A DNA stretch of 6,501 nucleotides from DATKCJ01 sp035513275 (GCA_035513275.1 DATKCJ010000244.1:1-6501), one strand, 5' to 3'; counted from the stretch's first letter, positions 1-6,311 are shown. Notes: generated by a model not told the origin, from the letters alone. Translations and numbers: made by a program.

Positions 1-12
1 GGTCGGGCTACC

Positions 13-28
13 TGGCGCCGCCGCGCCA
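13..28 (-). terminator. Hairpin just downstream of pgi stop (possible weak terminator)
   Basis: A 6-bp GC-rich stem (13-18 pairing with 23-28, 4-nt loop) begins one base past the pgi stop codon on the minus strand. There is no T-run after it in the pgi direction, so it is not a standard intrinsic terminator. It could be an RNA 3'-end stabiliser or simply chance in GC-rich DNA. The window edge prevents seeing what follows. Confidence 0.25.
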
Positions 29-29
29 A

Positions 30-1613
30 TCACTTCGAGCGCGAAGACGAAAACTCCGCCTCGTGCCACGCGCCGGCGGACTTCTTCGAGACGCCCGTCC
101 CCGGGTTTGCGGCGAGGTGTGCGAGGATCTTGAAGACAGGCTCGGGGTCGACGCCGAGTTGCGCGGCGAGCGCCTCGGCGTTGAATGACTTGCCGACGGA
201 GGCGCTCATCGCCGCGACGATCCACTTCTTCAACTCGAGCACGCCGCCGGCCGCTTTCTTGCCGGCTTCGACGCCGGGCTGGTGGTAGGCGTTGATGTTG
301 ACGAGCGATGCGTAGAGGCCGACCGCGCGCTCGTATAGAGCTATGAGCTGGCCGACCACGGATGCCGACACTTCGGGCACCGTGATCGTGATCGATTCAC
401 GCGATTTCTCGGAGAGCGCATCGCGCGTGCCGAGCAGGAAACCTTGGAGGAAATCGCCGCTCGTGACGCCGGGCTCCTCGACGATGACTGCAGGTCCCTG
501 CCGGTCGCGCAGCACTTCGATGAAGGTCACGAAGAAATTGTTCACTCCCTCGCGAAGCTGTTGCACGTAGGCGTGCTGGTCGGTCGAGCCCTTGTTGCCG
601 TAGACGGCAATTCCTTGGTTCACGACGTTGCCGGCGAGATCGAGTTCCTTGCCGAGCGACTCCATCACGAGCTGCTGCAGGTAGCGCGAGAAAAGGAGCA
701 GCCGGTCCTTGTAGGGAAGGACGACCATGTCCTTCGCACCGCGTCCGTCCGTGCCGAGATACCATGCCGCGGCGAGCAGCGCGGCAGGATTTTCGCGCAG
801 ACTCGACCGGCGCGTGAGCACGTCCATCGCTGCGGCACCAGTGAGCATACCATCGACATCGATGCCTTGGAGCGCCGCCGGCAAGAGACCGACCGCGGCG
901 AGTTCGCTCGTGCGGCCGCCGACCCAGTCCCACATCGGAAAACGCGCGAGCCAGCCCTCGGCCTTCGCGACCTTGTCGAGTTTTGAGCCAAGACCGGTGA
1001 CTGCGACAAAGTGTTTCGCGGGGCTCAGACCGGCGGCCTTGAACGCCGCCGCCGCCTCGAGCATGCCGTTGCGCGTCTCGGCTGTGCCGCCTGACTTCGA
1101 GATGACGATAGTGAGCGTCCGCGCGAGCCCGTCGCCGATCGCCCCGAGTGTCTGGTCCATCCCGTCCGGATCGGTGTTGTCGAAGAAGAACGGCCGCATA
1201 CGGTCGGCGCGTGGCTCGCCGAGCGCCTGAGCCACAAACTGCGGCCCGAGCGCCGATCCGCCGATGCCGATCACGAGCACGTTCTCAAATCGGGCTTCCG
1301 GCCCAGCGACCTCGCCCGAGTGGACCTTCGCCGCAAAGTCCTTCAGCGCGGCAAGCGTCGACTCGATCTCTGCGGTGATAGTGGCATCGGGCGCGAGCTT
1401 GGGCGCGCGCAGCCAGTAGTGGCCGACCATCCGGCCCTCGTCGGGATTCGCTATTGCGCCGCCTTCGAGGGCGGTCATGTCGGCAAAGGCCTTGGCAAAC
1501 TTCGGCGCGAGCGCGTCAAGTGCAGCGTCGTCGAAGTTCATCCGACTCAGATCGACCGATAGGCCGAGACCGGCGTCGTGAAGGGTGAGACTCTTGAATC
1601 TGGACCAGGTCAT
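30..1613 (-). CDS. pgi: Glucose-6-phosphate isomerase (cyanobacterial-type, 527 aa)
   Basis: Interconverts glucose 6-phosphate and fructose 6-phosphate in cytosolic glycolysis and gluconeogenesis. Two SIS sugar-isomerase folds are visible: VIGIGGSALG (114-123) with SKSGGT (172-177), then the signature GGRTSELAAVG (232-242). Likely catalytic residues by family alignment are Glu318 in MES, His347 in STDQHAY and Lys452 in GVEAGKK. A C-terminal helical extension (about 475-505) fits the longer cyanobacterial/verrucomicrobial subfamily rather than the E. coli type. I chose the ATG at 1613 because MTWSRFKSLTLHDAGLGL matches where this subfamily normally begins and 527 aa is its usual length. No Shine-Dalgarno precedes it. 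The frame stays open upstream: an ATG at 1676 has AGGAG 10 nt before it, and a TTG lies at 1700, but those extra residues look unconserved. Transcribed divergently from scpB. Confidence 0.95.
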   Translation of the reverse strand: MTWSRFKSLTLHDAGLGLSVDLSRMNFDDAALDALAPKFAKAFADMTALEGGAIANPDEGRMVGHYWLRAPKLAPDATITAEIESTLAALKDFAAKVHSGEVAGPEARFENVLVIGIGGSALGPQFVAQALGEPRADRMRPFFFDNTDPDGMDQTLGAIGDGLARTLTIVISKSGGTAETRNGMLEAAAAFKAAGLSPAKHFVAVTGLGSKLDKVAKAEGWLARFPMWDWVGGRTSELAAVGLLPAALQGIDVDGMLTGAAAMDVLTRRSSLRENPAALLAAAWYLGTDGRGAKDMVVLPYKDRLLLFSRYLQQLVMESLGKELDLAGNVVNQGIAVYGNKGSTDQHAYVQQLREGVNNFFVTFIEVLRDRQGPAVIVEEPGVTSGDFLQGFLLGTRDALSEKSRESITITVPEVSASVVGQLIALYERAVGLYASLVNINAYHQPGVEAGKKAAGGVLELKKWIVAAMSASVGKSFNAEALAAQLGVDPEPVFKILAHLAANPGTGVSKKSAGAWHEAEFSSSRSK

Positions 1614-1720
1614 TGGTGTTTCATGAGCGGCGGCGGCTGACCGCGGCACGTCTGACGATGCTCCAAACAAAACCATTGCCCGCAAGCTCCTGTTGCCCAA
1701 AAGAGAGACCTCCCGAACAC

Positions 1721-2548
1721 ATGGCTTTCAATCTGCAAAAAGTCCTCAAGTCCCTGCTCTTCGCCTCCAGCGGCCCGCTGACGGTGAAGGACATCCAGGC
1801 CGTCATGGCACGATTTCACGACCAACGCACGACGCAGGCCGCCGCGCCGACACCGGCCACGGCAGGCACGGACGTGGCGCCGGCTGCCGTCGATCCAGCC
1901 GAGTTGGCGGACGCTGATGCTGCGTTCGAGGAGAGCGACGAACTCTATGTCGACGTGCCGTCCCTCATAACGACCACGCAGATTCACGAGGCGATGGATG
2001 CGATCGCCGTCGAGTTGAAGGAGCGCGACGAGGTCTACTTCCTAATTGAAGGAGCGCACGGTTACCGGCTCGTGACGAATCCGAAGACCGCGCGCTGGGT
2101 GCGAGTCCTCCGCGACGAGCCACCTCCGATCCGGTTGAGCCAGGCCGCGATGGAGACGCTCGCGGTCATTGCCTATCGTCAACCGACTACGCGCGCGGAA
2201 ATCGAAACGATTCGTGGTGTGTCTGCGGAGGCGGGCTTGAACAAGCTTCTCGAGCGCGGACTCGTCCAGGTGATGGGTCGCGCCGATCTGCCGGGTCGCC
2301 CAATCCAATACGGCACGACGGACGACTTCCTCGAATTTGTTGGAATCAAGTCGATCGATGAGATCCCCGCATCCGACGTGCTCTCGAATCGCCAGATAAG
2401 CGACTGGCTCGAGCAGTCGATGAACCCGCGCCACGTCTCCGGCCGCGACCTTGGCCTCGACAGCGACATGCTGCCGCTGCATCCGGGCACGGACGACTCG
2501 GTGACCGTGGGTGCGGACCAGCGCGAGACGCGGGCTGCGCAGGAGTGA
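1721..2548 (+). CDS. scpB: Segregation and condensation protein B (ScpB), 275 aa, with N-terminal insertion
   Basis: ScpB is the kite subunit that, with the kleisin ScpA, forms the SMC condensin complex for chromosome compaction and segregation. The first winged helix starts at residues 5-31 (LQKVLKSLLFASSGPLTVKD) and resumes near 86-120, ending in the typical GYRLVTNP. The second is the most conserved part: LSQAAMETLAVIAYRQPTTR (139-158), EIETIRGVSAEAGLNKLLERG, then GRADLPGRPIQYGTTDDFLE (187-205). Residues about 33-85 are an Ala/Asp/Glu-rich, probably disordered insertion inside the first winged helix that ordinary ScpB proteins lack. The ATG at 1721 is preferred because MAFNLQKVLKSLLF begins the domain; an in-frame start at 1613 would add 36 unconserved residues. 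A weak purine stretch (GAGAG, 1703-1707) lies 13 nt upstream. The usual partner scpA is not in the window. Followed 8 nt later by pheA. Confidence 0.92.
   Translation: MAFNLQKVLKSLLFASSGPLTVKDIQAVMARFHDQRTTQAAAPTPATAGTDVAPAAVDPAELADADAAFEESDELYVDVPSLITTTQIHEAMDAIAVELKERDEVYFLIEGAHGYRLVTNPKTARWVRVLRDEPPPIRLSQAAMETLAVIAYRQPTTRAEIETIRGVSAEAGLNKLLERGLVQVMGRADLPGRPIQYGTTDDFLEFVGIKSIDEIPASDVLSNRQISDWLEQSMNPRHVSGRDLGLDSDMLPLHPGTDDSVTVGADQRETRAAQE
2541..2545 (+). promoter_or_regulatory. Shine-Dalgarno of pheA inside the scpB 3' end
   Basis: AGGAG lies within the last scpB codons, 11 nt before the ATG at 2557. A GTG at 2545 opens the same frame but overlaps this motif, so the site favours the ATG at 2557 as the true pheA start. 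The arrangement suggests translational coupling with scpB. Confidence 0.6.
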
Positions 2549-2556
2549 CTCGCGCC

Positions 2557-3645
2557 ATGGACATCGACGCCATCCGCAAGGAGATCGACCGTCACGACAC
2601 GGAGCTCGTGAAGCTCGTCAATGAGCGCCTCGCGCTCGCCGCCGAGATTGGAAAACTCAAGCGCAGCAAGGGCGGCGAAATCTACGTGCCCGAGCGCGAG
2701 GACGCCGTGATGCGAAAGGTCTGCGCGCTAAACAAGGGCCCGATCAAGGACGAGGCGCTGCGCGCGATCTACCGCGAAGTGATGTCGGCCGCGCTCGCGC
2801 TCGAAAAGCCGCTGCTCATCGCATACCTCGGCCCCGAGGCGACGAACACGCACCAGGCGGCGCTGAAAAAATTTGGTGCAAGCGTGGACTATCACGCGAT
2901 GCCGACGATCTCTGACATCTTCACCGCCATGGAGCGTGGCGAGACGGACTACGCCGTGATCCCCATCGAGAATTCGTCCGAAGGCTCCGTGCCCGAGACG
3001 CTCGACGGATTCGTGGAATGCAGCGTGAAGATCGTGGCGCAGATCCATCTCGAGATCTCGCATGCGCTCATCTCGAACGAGCCAATCGAGAGGATCACGA
3101 AGGTCTATTCGAAGGACATCGCGCTTGCCCAATGCCGCCAGTGGCTGCGTCGCCACCTGCCGCAGGTCGAGCTCATCGCGGCCGCGAGCACCTCGCACGC
3201 AGTGAAGATAGCTAAGGACACGCCCGGCGCCGCGGCGATCGCGAGCGAACTCGCGGCGGAGTTGAACGGTGTGCCGGTGATCGAGCGAAATCTCCAAGGC
3301 AAGGGCGAGAACATGACCCGCTTCTTCGTGCTTGGCCGGACGCCCGCAGGCCCGGTCGGCGGAGGAAAGGACATCACGAGCCTGCTCATCTCGCTCGGCG
3401 AGGATGCGTCGTCGAAGTCAGGCTCGCTCCTCGGAATGCTCAAGCCGATGGCGGAGCGTGGCATCAATCTCACAAAGATCGAGTCGCGCCCGAGCAAGAA
3501 GCGCCCGTGGGATTACTACTTCTTCGTCGATGTCACCGGACACTTCGACGACGCATCGATGAAAGAGGCGCTCACGGAGCTCAGGAAGTTTTGCCCTGTC
3601 GTGAAGTGGCTCGGCAGCTATCCGGCGGTGACGAACGCGGTGTAG
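2557..3645 (+). CDS. pheA: Bifunctional chorismate mutase / prephenate dehydratase (P-protein), 362 aa
   Basis: Converts chorismate to prephenate and then to phenylpyruvate, the committed branch to phenylalanine, in the cytosol. Three domains are visible. Residues 1-85 form an AroQ-type helical chorismate mutase, with Arg7, Arg24, Lys35, Arg47 and Glu48 at positions matching the E. coli active site. Residues 86-262 are prephenate dehydratase: YLGPEATNTHQAALKKFG, the IENSSEGSV segment (137-145) and the catalytic motif TRF at 254-256. Residues 273-360 are an ACT domain with ESRPSKKRPWDYYFFVD (309-325), the phenylalanine-binding ESRP motif, implying feedback inhibition by phenylalanine. All domains are full length. 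Start set at ATG 2557 by the AGGAG upstream and by alignment of the mutase helix. Probably co-transcribed with scpB; no leader-peptide attenuator can be placed in the 8-nt gap. Confidence 0.95.
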   Translation: MDIDAIRKEIDRHDTELVKLVNERLALAAEIGKLKRSKGGEIYVPEREDAVMRKVCALNKGPIKDEALRAIYREVMSAALALEKPLLIAYLGPEATNTHQAALKKFGASVDYHAMPTISDIFTAMERGETDYAVIPIENSSEGSVPETLDGFVECSVKIVAQIHLEISHALISNEPIERITKVYSKDIALAQCRQWLRRHLPQVELIAAASTSHAVKIAKDTPGAAAIASELAAELNGVPVIERNLQGKGENMTRFFVLGRTPAGPVGGGKDITSLLISLGEDASSKSGSLLGMLKPMAERGINLTKIESRPSKKRPWDYYFFVDVTGHFDDASMKEALTELRKFCPVVKWLGSYPAVTNAV

Positions 3646-3669
3646 CGCGCCCGCGCCCTTGCGGGCGCG
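3646..3669 (+). terminator. GC-rich hairpin directly after pheA
   Basis: A perfect 9-bp inverted repeat (3646-3654 with 3661-3669, 6-nt loop GCCCTT) starts at the first base after the pheA stop. No T-tract follows (AGCGAAACTGG), so it is at best a Rho-dependent pause or 3'-end protective stem-loop, or one unit of the repeat cluster beyond it. Confidence 0.45.
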
Positions 3670-3905
3670 AGCGAAACTGGAGGGGGAGAGTGGAAAGTGG
3701 AGTTTGCCGCCATGGGCGACGGCTTTGAGGTGCGGCGGCCGTTTCGACTCCGCTCAAGGCCCCGAGCCCGTCGAGGGGCTTGTCCCCAAGACGCCCAGGC
3801 GCTTGCGCGCGAGTAGGGCGCGTTTGGGACAAGCCGCTCCACCTTAAGACAGCCGGCAGTTCGAATCCGCCGGGGATTCCACCGTCGCCAAGGCTTTGGC
3901 GGACG
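3670..3905. repeat. Non-coding cluster of palindromic repeat-like elements
   Basis: No plausible gene occupies this stretch; short open frames here have no coding character. It holds successive inverted repeats. (1) TCGAC/GTCGA (3744-3748, 3770-3774) encloses GCTC/GAGC (3752-3755, 3764-3767). (2) A perfect 10-bp pair GGCTTGTCCC (3777-3786) / GGGACAAGCC (3826-3835) pairs imperfectly further inward and contains GCGC-TT-GCGC (3799-3808). (3) CCGGC/GCCGG (3853-3857, 3869-3873) has an 11-nt loop. (4) CGCCAA/TTGGCG (3886-3891, 3896-3901) has a 4-nt loop. Dense stem-loops between genes are typical of REP/MITE-type dispersed elements. That assignment is inferred; only one relative, at 6137-6156, is visible in this window. 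Confidence 0.6.
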
Positions 3906-3963
3906 CGAAACCTGGACCAACGACTCGGCAGGAAGAACGAAAGAGCCCTCCCAAACCACTGTC

Positions 3964-3994
3964 TTGACCAAGGGTTTACGGATTTTGGTAAACC
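3964..3994 (+). promoter_or_regulatory. Candidate promoter overlapping a perfect inverted repeat (putative operator), upstream of the FadL-type gene
   Basis: TTGACC (3964-3969) resembles a sigma70 -35 box. A possible but poor -10 (TAAACC, 3989-3994, spacing 19) follows. GGTTTAC (3973-3979) and GTAAACC (3988-3994) form a perfect 7-bp inverted repeat with 8-nt spacing, 22 bp in all, lying between and over these boxes. This is the layout expected for a dimeric regulator's operator. It sits about 84 bp before the transporter start. The palindrome is seen directly; promoter and operator roles are inferred, and the promoter match is weak. Confidence 0.35.
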
Positions 3995-4077
3995 GCATCT
4001 CAAAAGGGGCGTCGCAGCCTGTGCTGCATTGACGGGCGGTCTGCGCGGAGCAGTGTGCGCATTCGAACCCGCCAGCC

Positions 4078-5412
4078 ATGCACAAAACCCAGCCGCACTT
4101 TGTCCGCATTAGCGGACGCTTTGTCAGCGCCCCTCTCATCGCGCTGATCGCCGCGCTCTCGACTCCGAGCGAATCAACCGCCGGTGCCTTCGCGCTCACT
4201 GAACACAACGCCGTCGGACTTGGCGTTGGCTACAGCTCGGCCGCAGTCGCCGCGGACGCGTCGACCACCTATTTCAACCCGGCCGGCCTCACGCGCCTCG
4301 AGAAGCCGGAACTGATCGTCGTCGCGCACCTCATCAAGCTAGACGCGACCTTCACCGATGCGGGCTCGAACACAGCGGGCGTTTTCCCGATCGGCGGCGG
4401 CAACGGCGGCAACGCCGGCTCCACCGAGGTCATCCCGAGCCTTTACTACGCGCATCCGATCAACAGCACCTTCACATTCGGCCTCGGGCTCTCGGCCCCG
4501 TGGGGCCTGCAGACGGAATACGACGACGGGTGGGTCGGCCGCTACCACGCGCTCAAGACGCGCCTCGAGTCGGCGAACTTGAATCCTTCATTCGGCTGGA
4601 GGCTCAGCGACACGCTTTCGTTCGGCGCAGGCTTCAACATCCAGCAAGTGAAGGCCGAGATCGGCAACGCGATCGACTTTGGCCTCGTCGGCTTCTCGAT
4701 GGGCATCCCGGGATTTCTTCCCGGTGGCGCCGACGCCGAGGTGTTCATCAAGGGCGACTCGGTCGACTACGGCTGGAACGCCGCGCTGCTTTGGGAACCG
4801 TCGCCTGGCATTCGCTTCGGTGTGAGCTACCGCTCCGGCATGACGCACGAGATCGACGGCGATGCCACCTTTACGAGCGTGCCCGCGCCGTTTGCGGCCG
4901 CGTTTCCGAACCAGGCAGCGAGCGCGGGCCTTGCAGTGCCCGACATCTGGTCGGTGCATGCGATGCACAGGTTCAACGATCGCTGGATGCTCACCGCGGA
5001 CTATTCGCTCTTCGGCTTCGGCTCGCTCCGCTCGATCGACATCGATTTTTCAAACCCGGCCACCCAGGACTCGAGCCTCGTGCAGAACTGGCGCGACGCC
5101 GCGATTTACTCAGCGGGACTGCACTATCGGGCGACCGACGCCGTGACGCTGCGCGCCGGCTACGTCTACAATCAGTCGCCGGTGACCAACGCCGCGCTGC
5201 GCTCGCCTCGCATTCCGGATTCGAACCGCCGCTGGATCACCGCCGGTCTGAGCTGGAAGGCGTCCGCTGGCTTCACTTTCGACGCGGGCTACGCACGCGT
5301 TTCATTTTCTGATGCGCCGATCAGCATAACAGACGACTTTGGGCATACGCTGCTCGGAGCCGGGGATATGTCTGCCGACGTGTTCAGTGTGCAAGGGACG
5401 TGGTCGTTCTAG
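4078..5412 (+). CDS. FadL/OMPP1/TodX-family outer-membrane transport protein, 444 aa
   Basis: Probable outer-membrane beta-barrel for uptake of long-chain fatty acids or other hydrophobic compounds. Residues 1-35 look like a Sec signal peptide (basic start, hydrophobic SAPLIALIAALS, likely cleavage STA|GA). The mature N-terminus carries the family hatch signature: AFALTEHNAVGLGVGYSSA, then DASTTYFNPAGLTRL (60-74) with the NPAG motif. The remainder is alternating amphipathic strands (for example FGLGLSAPWGLQTEY and WMLTADYSLFGFGSL), and the protein ends in Phe (VFSVQGTWSF), the usual beta-barrel assembly signal. Length fits the family (about 400-450). The start is the first ATG in frame; no Shine-Dalgarno is evident. 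It stands alone between a repeat-rich gap and a strong terminator, so it is probably monocistronic. The substrate cannot be read from sequence, so I give no fadL symbol. Confidence 0.9.
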   Translation: MHKTQPHFVRISGRFVSAPLIALIAALSTPSESTAGAFALTEHNAVGLGVGYSSAAVAADASTTYFNPAGLTRLEKPELIVVAHLIKLDATFTDAGSNTAGVFPIGGGNGGNAGSTEVIPSLYYAHPINSTFTFGLGLSAPWGLQTEYDDGWVGRYHALKTRLESANLNPSFGWRLSDTLSFGAGFNIQQVKAEIGNAIDFGLVGFSMGIPGFLPGGADAEVFIKGDSVDYGWNAALLWEPSPGIRFGVSYRSGMTHEIDGDATFTSVPAPFAAAFPNQAASAGLAVPDIWSVHAMHRFNDRWMLTADYSLFGFGSLRSIDIDFSNPATQDSSLVQNWRDAAIYSAGLHYRATDAVTLRAGYVYNQSPVTNAALRSPRIPDSNRRWITAGLSWKASAGFTFDAGYARVSFSDAPISITDDFGHTLLGAGDMSADVFSVQGTWSF

Positions 5413-5447
5413 CGCCGTGGGAAGCGCTCGAACTTAGGGGAAAAGAG

Positions 5448-5481
5448 AAGGGCGGCTCCGAGTGAGCCGCCCTTTTTCTTT
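5448..5481 (+). terminator. Rho-independent terminator of the FadL-type gene
   Basis: An 11-bp stem (5448-5458 with 5464-5474; core GGGCGGCTC/GAGCCGCCC) with a 5-nt CGAGT loop runs into TTTTTCTTT. An A-rich stretch precedes the stem, so it may also work on the minus strand. It begins 35 nt after the transporter stop codon. Confidence 0.92.
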
Positions 5482-5723
5482 CGTGTCCGCGCCAACGAGT
5501 CGCTTGCGCACCGGATGGCGACGGGCCAGATTGCGAGCATGAGGCAGGCTTTGCAGCGTTTCCGTCCGGCGAAGATGAACATCAAACCCGAGTCCCGGGG
5601 GATTCAGTCATGAGTCGACACATGGCCCTGTTTCTCTGGCCTTGAAGATGAGTTTGATCAGCCATTAACCCCTGTTCCGACGCGCAAATAACTTTGTCCA
5701 TGATCGAAGAGGGTGAGAGCTCC
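5482..5723. other. Intergenic stretch with no supported gene
   Basis: Between the terminator and the small membrane protein gene I see no convincing gene, RNA or strong promoter. A 32-codon frame (5515-5613) has no recognisable product. GC content falls noticeably from about 5640 onward, marking the transition to the AT-richer gene that follows. Confidence 0.5.
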
Positions 5724-6101
5724 ATGAAGATCCGCACGTTTATTTTCGGAATTATATGTGTCCTCGCGGCCAGCGTGTTAGGCGTTCGCATACTGCAACC
5801 GTATACACGCAGTTTTACCGATGTGGCGTTTTATGTGCTATTCTTGGGGGATGACTTTACGGTGTTTGCCGAAAATTACAGCGAGAGCGCGTTCAAGAAG
5901 ATTCGCACTGGGGCTACCGAGGCCGAAGTGCTGGCCGTTTTGGGAGAGCCTTTGAGAAAGGAAACCTATAAAAGCAAGGAATACGCGGCCATTTGGCGCT
6001 ATACCAAGCCAGGGAAGAATGGGAACTACTGGTTCCGGATTATTCTTTGGGACGAGCATGCCCGAGTTCTAAGAACAAAGGCAAAATATTATGTCGATTA
6101 A
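5724..6101 (+). CDS. Small membrane-anchored protein with BamE/SmpA-like motif, 125 aa
   Basis: Function not established. Residues 4-22 (TFIFGIICVLAASVLGVRI) form one hydrophobic segment, a signal peptide or membrane anchor. Cys12 lies in it, but GIIC is not a proper lipobox, so it is probably not a lipoprotein as true BamE is. Residues 57-93 (FKKIRTGATEAEVLAVLGEP, then RKETYKSKEYAAIWRYT) match the SmpA/OmlA/BamE-type pattern, in which a 'G.t..eV...LG.P' helix precedes a Trp-Tyr strand; YWFRIILWDE then looks like the next strand. That fold occurs in many small periplasmic proteins, so it does not prove a role in outer-membrane assembly. Start at ATG 5724 is chosen for GAGGG (5709-5713) 10 nt upstream and the basic-then-hydrophobic N-terminus; in-frame TTG 5694 and ATG 5700 are less likely. 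GC is much lower than the neighbours, suggesting acquisition. Confidence 0.75.
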   Translation: MKIRTFIFGIICVLAASVLGVRILQPYTRSFTDVAFYVLFLGDDFTVFAENYSESAFKKIRTGATEAEVLAVLGEPLRKETYKSKEYAAIWRYTKPGKNGNYWFRIILWDEHARVLRTKAKYYVD

Positions 6102-6136
6102 CTGTGTCTGGCGACGTTGGTGTCGTAAATCGGGCC

Positions 6137-6156
6137 GGATTGAGCGGCGTCGAAAC
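6137..6156 (-). repeat. Diverged inverted copy of the repeat at 3741-3760
   Basis: The 20 bases here equal the reverse complement of 3741-3760 at 17 of 20 positions, sharing TTGAGCGG and GTCGAAAC. Both copies are intergenic and next to other palindromic DNA, which fits a dispersed repeat family. Confidence 0.5.
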
Positions 6157-6178
6157 CGAACGGCACGAAACCGAACGG
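6151..6178 (+). repeat. Two 13-nt direct repeats (CGAAACCGAACGG), 15-nt period
   Basis: CGAAACCGAACGG occurs at 6151-6163 and again, identical, at 6166-6178. The first copy overlaps the end of the inverted 20-mer repeat, so the two signals form one composite repeat region downstream of the BamE-like gene. Confidence 0.7.
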
Positions 6179-6210
6179 GGTCAGGCTTGAATGGCACTAA
6201 GTTAAGCCCG
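6177..6210. repeat. Hairpin element GGGGTCAGGCTTGA...TTAAGCCCG
   Basis: GGCTTGA (6184-6190) and TTAAGCC (6202-6208) pair as 7 bp including one G-T, with an 11-nt loop. The GGGGTCAGGCTTGAATGGCA-type sequence resembles, from memory, intergenic repeats found near Y1 (REP-associated) transposases. No transposase is present here. The hairpin is visible; the transposon link is a weak inference. Confidence 0.4.
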
Positions 6211-6311
6211 TTGCTCGTCCAGTTCTCATTCTGTGCCGCGACTGACATGGCGACGATGAGGGGTCAACCCGACGGGGACTGGCCGTGTTTTGTTAGTTTT
6301 CGAGCCGAAGC

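Noticed and set aside
3781..3883. A complete tRNA or tmRNA ending at the T-arm-like sequence
   Set aside because: Pairing GGGGATT with TGTCCCC at 3781 gives an implausible 98-nt molecule with a mismatch and a G-T pair in the acceptor stem, and no D-arm or anticodon arm forms. tmRNA needs a 5' GGGG-type acceptor that is absent.
3618..4208. 196-codon minus-strand frame across the pheA-FadL gap
   Set aside because: It crosses the palindromic cluster, overlaps both flanking genes, and its translation resembles no family; it has no start signal.
4500..5312. Long (270-codon) open frame overlapping the FadL-type gene in another frame
   Set aside because: Its translation is Arg-rich with no domain, as expected for an alternate frame of high-GC coding DNA; the main frame has a signal peptide, family motifs and a barrel C-terminus.
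5515..5613. 32-codon frame starting MATGQIASMRQALQRF
   Set aside because: Too short, no ribosome-binding site, no recognised family. It could be a gene remnant but the sequence alone does not support that.
5642..5668. Possible promoter (TTGAAG...CATTAA) before the BamE-like gene
   Set aside because: Spacing is only 15 nt and the -10 matches about half the consensus; not better than chance in this AT-richer stretch.
5582..5791. 69-codon minus-strand frame overlapping the start of the BamE-like gene
   Set aside because: It overlaps the better-supported plus-strand gene, which has a ribosome-binding site and a hydrophobic N-terminus; no family resemblance.
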